In this document: piece after piece, positions 13,301-13,414 of the stretch
Layout of the letters: the number at the start of each line of letters is the position of its first letter
How positions within the stretch are numbered: position 1 is the stretch's first letter
From: Baffinella frigidus
Taxonomy: Eukaryota > Cryptophyceae > Cryptomonadales > Baffinellaceae
DNA length: 13,414 nucleotides
NCBI GenBank assembly: GCA_026770585.1
Contig: MU646822.1
Span: 193,363-206,776 of the forward strand
Direction of reading: 5' to 3'
The notes under the pieces: generated by a model
Seen by the model: only the letters and a program-made list of their open reading frames with translations
The model's database searches: none
Told to the model about the DNA's origin: nothing
Position numbers and translations under genes: made by a program

Positions 13301-13414
13301 TATTATTATTCTTTTTGATTCTTCACCCTGAACCCAACCCCTAAACCCGAAATCCTGAACCCTAAACCCTCACCCCCTCTCTGCAGGGGTACGGGGAGGT
13401 GGTCGCACTCTCTC
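4021..13414 (+). CDS. F-box/WD40-repeat protein gene, many introns, 3' incomplete
   Basis: Proposed gene of at least 12 exons: 4021-4302, 4446-4580, 5077-5222, 5345-5684, 6651-6782, 7272-7397, 8525-8623, 8789-8905, 9371-9496, 12211-12264, 13210-13242 and 13387 to the edge, about 540 codons so far. All introns are GT-AG and phase 0 except intron 3 (phase 2), and the joined frame has no stop. Domains in order: Gly/Ala-rich N-terminus, helical segment, F-box-like motif (about residues 120-160), linker, then WD40 repeats marked by [12 protein letters not shown] and IWDT/LWDA. In known F-box/WD40 proteins the F-box binds Skp1 of an SCF ubiquitin ligase and the propeller binds substrate; that role is inferred here from domain order. 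Oddities are introner-like introns, partial repeats near the 3' side, introns up to 2.7 kb and many exon fragments in introns. It could be a diverging paralogue or decaying copy, or the 3' exons could belong to a second gene. Confidence 0.6.
4303..4445 (+). mobile_element. Intron 1: introner, family C
   Basis: A 143-nt intron, donor GTGATGAG, acceptor TGCGGAAG. An exact 11-bp direct repeat, CTGCGGAAGGT, lies at 4294-4304 and 4437-4447 with the AG|GT junction inside it, as expected for a target-site duplication used as both splice sites. The body (for example ATTGCCAAACAATCAGCGTC and TTCCGGATGGATTCTAACTC) recurs in reverse orientation at 8388-8532. There is no strong terminal inverted repeat. 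Confidence 0.8.
4446..4580 (+). CDS. Exon 2: first part of the F-box motif
   Basis: 45 codons, phase 0 at both ends. After [14 protein letters not shown] it contains [19 protein letters not shown]. With the start of exon 3 (VCKTWELEL) this fits the F-box pattern of a Leu/Pro-rich first helix and then Val-Cys-Lys-x-Trp. The motif is thus split by intron 2 exactly at Gln|Val. F-boxes are weakly conserved, so the call relies on the VCKTW motif plus the downstream WD40 repeats. Confidence 0.7.
4791..4875. repeat. 40-bp tandem duplication in intron 2
   Basis: Two near-identical units sharing CCTTCCTTGCTTCCTTGCTC and ATGAACGAACTAGCTCC, period 40 bp, leading into a pyrimidine-rich CTCCCTTGCTCC run. 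Confidence 0.75.
4949..5069. repeat. Palindromic element in intron 2
   Basis: Arms ACAGGGGTACCTCGCTCATAAG and CTTATGCGCGAGGTACCCCTGT surround inner arms sharing CCTAGGACC-like and ACCCTAC-like pairs. The right end is 7 nt from the acceptor CACCAG|GTG. Confidence 0.75.
5077..5222 (+). CDS. Exon 3: end of F-box motif and helical linker
   Basis: 48 codons plus two bases (phase 2 at the end). It starts [19 protein letters not shown], completing the F-box-like motif, then a charged helical stretch ([19 protein letters not shown]). The two leftover bases AG join G of exon 4 to give Arg. Reading on without splicing gives a Pro-rich run encoded by the family D element, so the intron is preferred. 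Confidence 0.7.
5223..5344 (+). mobile_element. Intron 3: introner, family D
   Basis: A 122-nt intron, donor GTCCCC (weak), acceptor GGGGACAG. The 9-bp repeat GGGGACAGG is exact at 5215-5223 and 5337-5345 and includes the splice junction. A reverse-oriented copy lies at 733-835. Phase 2, unlike the other introns, as expected for an insertion at an arbitrary codon position. Confidence 0.8.
5345..5684 (+). CDS. Exon 4: linker and first WD40 repeat
   Basis: One base plus 113 codons. The first about 70 residues (from [17 protein letters not shown] through [14 protein letters not shown]) match no family I know. Then [33 protein letters not shown] and ATGAE give a canonical WD40 repeat: Gly-His start, Ser-Pro-Asp-Gly turn, Trp-Asp end. 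It ends GCCGAG before donor GTGAGA. A 20-bp stretch over the exon end and donor (5670-5689) is repeated exactly at 6070-6089. Confidence 0.75.
5703..5852 (+). mobile_element. MITE-like element, family B copy 3 (150 bp) in intron 4
   Basis: Same 150-bp length as the copies at 2451-2600 and 2641-2790, with ends ATCCGGGAACATGTTTGATTT and AAATTAAACATGTCCCCGGAT. TCA lies on both sides if the element is taken to start at TCCGGG. It sits 18 nt after the donor of intron 4. Confidence 0.85.
5931..6061. repeat. Palindromic element in intron 4
   Basis: GGAAGATAACTGAATCAGTTCC pairs with GGAACTGATTCAGTTATCTTC, with inner arms sharing ATAGGAGG and CCTCCTA. It lies immediately before the duplicated exon-end sequence at 6070-6089. 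Confidence 0.75.
6070..6089 (+). repeat. Duplicated exon-4 end plus donor
   Basis: GCGACCGGAGCCGAGGTGAG is identical to 5670-5689, exactly 400 bp upstream. It includes the last five codons of exon 4 and the start of the intron. Downstream, the intron continues GCAGCTTTGTAGGAGAG, as in sister introns, so this is probably the original donor. Confidence 0.8.
6192..6322 (+). mobile_element. Element family E copy 1
   Basis: Ends CTAGACATGAGAGGAGGTGA and CCACCACCACGTCTAAAG are imperfect inverted repeats, followed inward by GCAAAAGTCAAC and GTTGACTTTTGA. It matches 10508-10637 and, inverted, 6412-6490. The right end is 14 nt from an AG|GTG acceptor-like site. Confidence 0.75.
6337..6411 (+). pseudogene. 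Truncated WD40 exon (ghost of exon 5)
   Basis: After GGGTGGCAG it reads [19 protein letters not shown] and then LDGMV and a stop. The first about 68 bases closely match exon 5 at 6651, then similarity ends where the inverted family E copy begins. It has an intact acceptor but no matching donor, so it is probably a partial exon duplication that is not spliced in. Confidence 0.7.
6412..6490 (-). mobile_element. Element family E copy 2, inverted and truncated
   Basis: On the minus strand it matches 6192-6322 from about GGCCACAACGTCAACTTTTG to TGACGTTTGATTGA. Together the two copies form a palindrome enclosing the truncated WD40 exon. Confidence 0.75.
6500..6638. mobile_element. Element family F copy 1
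   Basis: Left end CCACTTAGCAGC, right end GGTGGCTGCTAAGTGG. It shares GTTTAGAT-GACTG, TGAAG-CC and CGGTGGCTGCTAAGTGGA with 12346-12528. The right end is 12 nt before the acceptor of exon 5. Confidence 0.7.
6651..6782 (+). CDS. Exon 5: WD40 repeat
   Basis: 44 codons, phase 0 at both ends. It reads [39 protein letters not shown] and KTGTE, one complete WD40 unit with the Pro-Asp-Gly turn and Trp-Asp. Acceptor GAGTGGCAG|GTG, donor GAG|GTGAGCAGC. The end of one blade and start of the next are split as in the other WD40 exons. Confidence 0.78.
6812..6977. repeat. Long near-perfect palindromic element in intron 5
   Basis: Arms run CGAGTATATATATGATA / TATCATAAATACTCG, then TGTGAGCGGGGATCTCCGAT and its complement, then CAATGAAAATTACTACACACC and its complement. 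The inner ATTACTACAC block resembles the family A arm. Starts 29 nt after the donor. Confidence 0.85.
7082..7132 (+). pseudogene. Partial exon 6 copy containing a hairpin
   Basis: After GGGTTGCAG it reads GTGTTCAAGTTGGAGCAGCA, close to the start of exon 6 at 7272, then CTTGAACACCTC, which makes a 12-bp hairpin (AGGTGTTCAAGT with ACTTGAACACCT). GGGGACTGTGTTCTC then resumes the exon-6 match until a family G element begins. Confidence 0.6.
7133..7263 (-). mobile_element. Element family G, reverse copy, one end truncated
   Basis: On the minus strand it starts CCACACAGCGGATTTTGAAGG and continues through CCTAAGCGATAGGACCTAGG and TCCGTAGG blocks as in 7706-7866 and 11154-11314. The far terminal repeat is missing. 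The intact end is 8 nt before the acceptor of exon 6. Confidence 0.75.
7272..7397 (+). CDS. Exon 6: WD40 repeat
   Basis: 42 codons, phase 0. It reads [37 protein letters not shown] and ETGAE. The usual Trp of the Trp-Asp pair is Phe (IFD), a common substitution. Acceptor GGTTCCAG|GTG, donor GAG|GTGAGCAGC. The 5' part is partly duplicated at 7082-7132. Confidence 0.78.
7484..7686. repeat. Long palindromic element in intron 6
   Basis: Outer arms TTCATAGATTTCGACGCCTTCG and CGAAGGCGTCGGAAACTATGAA, inner arms ATGGCTCCAA...GTACAAATTTTGTA and TACAAAATTTGTAC...TTGGAGCCAT. The unpaired centre is about 70 nt. Confidence 0.8.
7706..7866 (+). mobile_element. Element family G copy (161 bp)
   Basis: Terminal inverted repeats CCACACAGCGGACTTCGAAG and CTTCGAAGTCCGCTGTGTGG. 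Inside is CCCCTAAGCGATAAGACC and CCTACGGATAAGGTAACGG. The copy at 11154-11314 has the same length. The right end is 7 nt from AG|GTG. Confidence 0.88.
7874..7903 (+). pseudogene. Short WD40 exon start (ghost)
   Basis: After GGGTGGCAG it reads VHTLTGRSM and a stop, matching the start of exon 9 (VHTLIGH). It ends shortly before a family H element. No donor with a proper exon end, so probably a fragment. Confidence 0.6.
7931..8068 (+). mobile_element. Element family H copy 1
   Basis: Left end CCGCACGGTGGACTACGGACC, right end GAAGCCCACAGTGTGG. Matches 9725-9864, including TTTCA-CAAAA-TCAACNTGCC and TTGGTCACGTT. The terminal sequence resembles that of family G (CCACACAGCGGACT), suggesting a common transposase source. 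Confidence 0.75.
8108..8235. repeat. Degenerate GGAACCCGAAACCC tract with telomere-like units
   Basis: Irregular repeats of AACGCGGAACCCGAAGCCC followed by CCTAGACCCTAAACCC. Resembles eroded CCCTAAA repeat with GC substitutions. Confidence 0.5.
8388..8532 (-). mobile_element. Introner family C, reverse-oriented copy
   Basis: On the minus strand it matches intron 1 (4303-4445): CCAAACAGTCAGCGTCAGTG, CGCATTGTGCCATT and TTCCGGAAGGATTCTAACTC. It is flanked by GCAGACCCTGAG (8376-8387) and GCAGATGCTGAG (8521-8532), a 12-bp direct repeat with two mismatches, and the interval is 145 nt against 143 in intron 1. On the plus strand it begins with a good donor (CTGAG|GTAGGAG). Confidence 0.78.
8525..8623 (+). 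CDS. Exon 7 (tentative): divergent WD40 segment
   Basis: 33 codons with phase-0 boundaries that fit both neighbours: acceptor CGCTGCAG|ATG, donor TGCCAG|GTATTA. It reads [20 protein letters not shown] and then [13 protein letters not shown]. The end, joined to exon 8 (VTGHSDEV), resembles the D..T...V..xGH junction between WD40 blades, but the Phe-Ser-Pro-Asp-Gly core is missing. The acceptor may be the copy made when the reverse family C element duplicated its target. It could be skipped, with exon 6 joined directly to exon 8. Confidence 0.42.
8624..8788 (+). mobile_element. Intron 7: palindromic introner with 8-bp target duplication
   Basis: A 165-nt intron. TGCCAGGT is repeated exactly at 8618-8625 and 8783-8790 with AG|GT inside. 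The palindrome at 8620-8765 has arms CCAGGTATT and AATACCTGG, and GCTCGAAACGCATACTTTTGGC with an imperfect complement. A short triplication of TAATTGCTAAAT lies at about 8633-8664. Confidence 0.75.
8789..8905 (+). CDS. Exon 8: WD40 repeat
   Basis: 39 codons, phase 0: [34 protein letters not shown] and QTGAE. A canonical repeat, but the start is three residues shorter than in exons 6 and 9 (VTGH against VHTLIGH). Donor GAG|GTGACTAGC leads straight into the palindrome at 8910. Confidence 0.78.
8910..9068. repeat. Palindromic element with C12, G13 and G15 runs
   Basis: Arms CTAGCTCTGTCCC and GGGACAGAGCTAG, then TTTGATTTGG and CCAAATCAA. Runs of 12 C (8951-8962), 13 G (8982-8994) and 15 G (9013-9027) lie inside, so the C run can pair with either G run. 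It begins 4 nt into intron 8. Confidence 0.8.
9066..9137 (+). pseudogene. Degenerate WD40 exon fragment
   Basis: It contains GTGGCGAGATCGGCCGGGAA then GCGCGTCGTCAGCGGGGC, read as [13 protein letters not shown], against [14 protein letters not shown] in intact exons. No Trp-Asp end. It lies between two palindromes and is probably a broken copy. Confidence 0.6.
9168..9344. repeat. Long palindromic element in intron 8
   Basis: Arms CTTGCATAATGC and GCATGATGCAAG, then AGCTATCGCCAGCGG and CTCGCTGGCGTTAGCT, then CCTCCTCCTACGA and TCGTAGGAGG. It ends 26 nt before the acceptor of exon 9. Confidence 0.8.
9371..9496 (+). CDS. Exon 9: WD40 repeat
   Basis: 42 codons, phase 0: [37 protein letters not shown] and KTGAQ. 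Gly-His, Pro-Asp-Gly and Trp-Asp are all present; Ser-Gly is changed to Ser-Glu. Acceptor GGGTGGCAG|GTG, donor CAG|GTGAGCATC. The exon-end/donor sequence is partly duplicated at about 9706-9720. Confidence 0.78.
9577..9687 (+). mobile_element. Element family O, short copy
   Basis: It runs from GCTGCCGAGCGAGGACGTGA through CACAATTTTAAA and CACCTGAATTCTCAGGG to GCTGAGACCGGAGTTCCGG. The inverted copy at 10709-10904 has the same ends, but a minisatellite replaces the middle. Confidence 0.7.
9725..9864 (+). mobile_element. Element family H copy 2
   Basis: Ends CCGCACGGTGGACTACGAACC and GTAGCCCACCGTGTGG, matching 7931-8068 in order and orientation. Confidence 0.75.
9867..9957 (+). mobile_element. 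Repeat family S copy 1
   Basis: GGTCCTTAAGGTTTTGATTTC, CCCAGCATGGGC, CGCCCTTCCGTAGA and GGATCTGCAGAAGCAGCATT match, in reverse, 12690-12780. A shorter copy lies near 11811-11845. Confidence 0.6.
9966..10115. repeat. Palindromic element with GTGCGTGGAGGGTAGTG arms
   Basis: Left arm GTGCGTGGAGGGTAGTG...GGTGTTTTGC, right arm GAAAACACC...CACTACCCTCCACGCAC. A separate 14-bp perfect palindrome GCGCACCGGTGCGC lies at 10013-10026. The arm motif GGAGGGTAGTG is also the unit of the adjacent minisatellite. Confidence 0.7.
10126..10201. repeat. 19-bp minisatellite, four perfect units
   Basis: TGGAGGGTAGTGAGATGGG is repeated four times without change. The unit shares GGAGGGTAGTG with the arm of the neighbouring palindrome and looks like an expansion of that arm. 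Confidence 0.9.
10294..10309. repeat. 16-bp perfect palindrome
   Basis: GTACCCATATGGGTAC. Role unknown; a short perfect palindrome can occur by chance in this repeat-rich DNA. Confidence 0.5.
10508..10637 (+). mobile_element. Element family E copy 3
   Basis: Matches 6192-6322: CTAGACCTGAGGGGAGGCAA, GCAAAAGTTAACCCCCC, GTCAACTTTTGCCA and GTTGACTTTTGATTGAGC, CACGTCTAAAG. About 85% similar by eye. Confidence 0.75.
10709..10904 (-). mobile_element. Element family O, long inverted copy with minisatellite
   Basis: On the minus strand it starts GCTGCCGAGCGAGGACGTGA and ends in AGCTGAGACCAGATTTCCGG, as in the copy at 9577-9687. Four units of about 30 bp, built on ATTCCCCTTGGGATTCAGGG, lie at about 10752-10865 where the short copy has roughly one. 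Confidence 0.72.
10752..10865. repeat. About 30-bp minisatellite, four units
   Basis: Units begin ATTCCCCTTGGGATTCAGG and end GATTCAGGTCC; the first is shorter and one has an extra T. Confidence 0.88.
10928..11084. repeat. Palindromic element with GGAAAACTTGGCCG arms
   Basis: Left arm TTGTGGGAAAACTTGGCCG...GAGAAATGTGTTCAGAA, right arm TTCTGAAAACATTTCTC...CGGCCAAGTTTTCACACAA. Confidence 0.75.
11154..11314 (+). mobile_element. Element family G copy (161 bp)
   Basis: CCGCACAGCGGACTTCGAAGG to GCCCGCTGTGTGG, same length and order of blocks as 7706-7866. It ends 7 nt before a TAG|GTT acceptor-like sequence. Confidence 0.85.
11323..11421. repeat. About 36-bp tandem repeat, two and a half units
   Basis: TTTTTTCAAATTGGTGATAT followed by TTGCTGTGTTTAAATT is present twice, then a shortened unit with only GATATTTGCTGTGTTTAAATT. 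Confidence 0.85.
11504..11573 (+). repeat. Repeat family T copy 1
   Basis: CACCACTCGGGAATGCTGG, TATTTATTTGTGGGGTTGTA, ATATTTGTACC and GATAAGGTGT match 12847-12918 in reverse; the first 27 bp also match 13058-13086 in reverse. The copy at 11504 follows an AG|GTGCG acceptor-like site. Confidence 0.65.
11728..11780. repeat. Hairpin with ACAAGTGTTTT arms
   Basis: ACAAGTGTTTTG pairs imperfectly with GAAACACTTGT, and inner CGAGCC... CGGGCCCG sequences allow further pairing. Confidence 0.5.
11888..12023. repeat. Two interleaved inverted repeats (A-B-A'-B')
   Basis: Arm A GTTCCTGCCAATGAATC (11888-11904) has a perfect 17-bp complement A' at 11975-11991. Arm B (11914-11946, GGTCACG...GTGCCCTCC) pairs with B' (11999-12023, GGAAGGGCAC...CGTGACC), with an 8-nt insert in B. 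The order A-B-A'-B' means both cannot form as simple nested hairpins. A 7-bp hairpin, CCAATCA/TGATTGG, sits between. Confidence 0.75.
12026..12207. repeat. Interstitial telomere-like (CCCTAAA)n array
   Basis: About 180 bp of CCCTAAA units: degenerate on the left (CCCTAAGC, CCCTGAACCC), and clean in the last six or so units. Coding sequence resumes at 12211, so this is not a chromosome end in this window. The array ends 3 nt before the exon 10 acceptor CAG. Confidence 0.88.
12211..12264 (+). CDS. Exon 10: partial WD40 repeat
   Basis: 18 codons: [18 protein letters not shown]. This is the middle of a WD40 repeat (compare [14 protein letters not shown]) with Pro changed to Gly. The acceptor AAACCAG lies at the end of the telomere-like array. 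The donor ATG|GTGCGA splits the repeat before V-R-F-W-D, which is found at 13210. The first strand of the blade is not seen, so this repeat is incomplete unless another exon lies in intron 9. Confidence 0.5.
12346..12528. mobile_element. Element family F copy 2
   Basis: Left CCACATAGCAGCGACC, right GGTGGCTGCTAAGTGG, sharing TTTAGATGGACTGCATC-type and TGAAGACCTCGG blocks with 6500-6638. An AT-rich insert with its own weak palindrome (AAAAATTGTTTTTT and AACAATTGTTT) makes it longer. Confidence 0.68.
12553..12635 (+). pseudogene. Ghost WD40 exon end with attached intron start
   Basis: GCGCCCCGGGTGCCAGAGCC then GAG|GTGGGCAGCTTTGTAGG, then the same GAGATCAGTGAGGGTGGTGA sequence as after 6085. It ends GGGTTGCAG|GTT. 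The 58-bp GT...AG unit looks like the ancestral short intron of the WD40 module. Confidence 0.55.
12690..12780 (-). mobile_element. Repeat family S copy 2
   Basis: On the minus strand: GGTCCTTTAGGTTTTGATTTC, CCCAGCATAGCCC, CGCCCTTCCGTAGAAAGG, CTGCAGAAAAGGCATTTTTG. Matches 9867-9957. Confidence 0.6.
12829..12846 (+). pseudogene. Ghost of exon 11 start
   Basis: GCGCAG|GTGCGCTTTTGGGACGTG reads VRFWDV, then a family T copy begins. It could be an alternative acceptor for exon 11, but the frame soon ends in a stop and no donor is seen. Confidence 0.5.
12847..12918 (-). repeat. Repeat family T copy 2
   Basis: Reverse of 11504-11573: ACACCTTATC, GGTACAAATATCTACAACCC, CATAAATAAATAGGATC and CGAGTGGTG. 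Confidence 0.65.
12971..13175. repeat. Inverted repeat built from copies of the short WD40 intron
   Basis: GAGATGATGGGTGTGGGTTGC and CCCAGTGCTGGC (12971-13016) recur inverted at 13129-13175. The same unit occurs directly at 12611-12650. A 20-bp direct repeat, CAACTGACGCGGTGGAGGTG (one mismatch), flanks the right part at 13037-13056 and 13183-13202. Confidence 0.7.
13210..13242 (+). CDS. Exon 11: end of a WD40 repeat
   Basis: 11 codons, [11 protein letters not shown], the Trp-Asp end of a blade, phase 0 both sides. Joined to exon 10 it gives SEDDM-VRFWDV. Acceptor GTTGCAAG|GTG, donor CAG|GTTCCA. Broken copies of its start lie at 12829 (VRFWDV) and 12945 (VRC then stop). Very short, so it depends on the exon 10 model. 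Confidence 0.48.
13247..13375. repeat. Telomere-like repeats filling intron 11
   Basis: CCCTAACCCCTAACC units, then four CCCTAAA units to about 13297, an AT-rich gap, and degenerate CCCTGAACCC units to 13375. They begin about 5 nt after the donor of intron 11 and end about 10 nt before its acceptor CTCTCTGCAG. Confidence 0.8.
13387..13414 (+). CDS. Exon 12 (runs off the window): start of a WD40 repeat
   Basis: After a pyrimidine-rich CCCCCTCTCTGCAG acceptor it reads GYGEVVALS, close to [10 protein letters not shown] of exon 5, so another WD40 repeat begins here. It starts later in the blade than the other exons (no VxTLxG), so the boundary has shifted or a short exon is missing. Confidence 0.5.

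Overview
This window looks like nuclear DNA from a microbial eukaryote, most likely an alga. It has GT-AG introns, an exon-per-repeat WD40 gene, and interstitial (CCCTAAA)n tracts of the plant/algal telomere type. No rRNA, tRNA, bacterial operon or transposase gene was recognised. Almost every acceptor has G after AG (AG|G), and the DNA is crowded with short inverted-repeat elements. That would fit a dinoflagellate or another introner-rich alga, but the lineage is inference and cannot be settled from this sequence alone.

Layout. Positions 1-2860 are non-genic and built from palindromic MITE-like elements: family A at 1-134 and 982-1114, family B as an inverted pair at 2451-2600 and 2641-2790, and several single palindromes. 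Positions 2862-3411 hold a 21-bp minisatellite and no convincing gene. On the minus strand, 3412-3873 can be read as a small three-exon gene of unknown function with two very short introns. From 4021 to the right edge, the plus strand carries one large interrupted gene for an F-box/WD40-repeat protein, incomplete at its 3' end. Exons 1-3 encode a low-complexity N-terminus and an F-box-like motif. Exon 4 adds a linker and the first WD40 repeat. Later exons each carry about one WD40 repeat (39-44 codons) with phase-0 boundaries.

The introns are the main interest. Introns 1, 2 and 3 and the intron at 8624-8788 are each bounded by an exact 8-11 bp direct repeat that contains the splice junction (AG|GT or AG|G). 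This is what is expected if DNA elements inserted into exons and used their target-site duplications as splice sites (introners). Two of these intron sequences recur in this window in the opposite orientation (intron 1 at 8388-8532, intron 3 at 733-835). The other introns are packed with different palindromic families. In five cases the element's end lies only 7-14 nt upstream of an AG|GT acceptor or acceptor-like site. Fragments of WD40 exons ('ghost exons') lie beside these elements.

In established biology, F-box proteins with a WD40 propeller act as substrate receptors of SCF ubiquitin ligases: the F-box binds Skp1 and the propeller binds the target. Whether this locus is a working gene or a decaying copy is not decided by the sequence. 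The main exons are in frame without stops, but several repeats are partial and introns reach about 2.7 kb.
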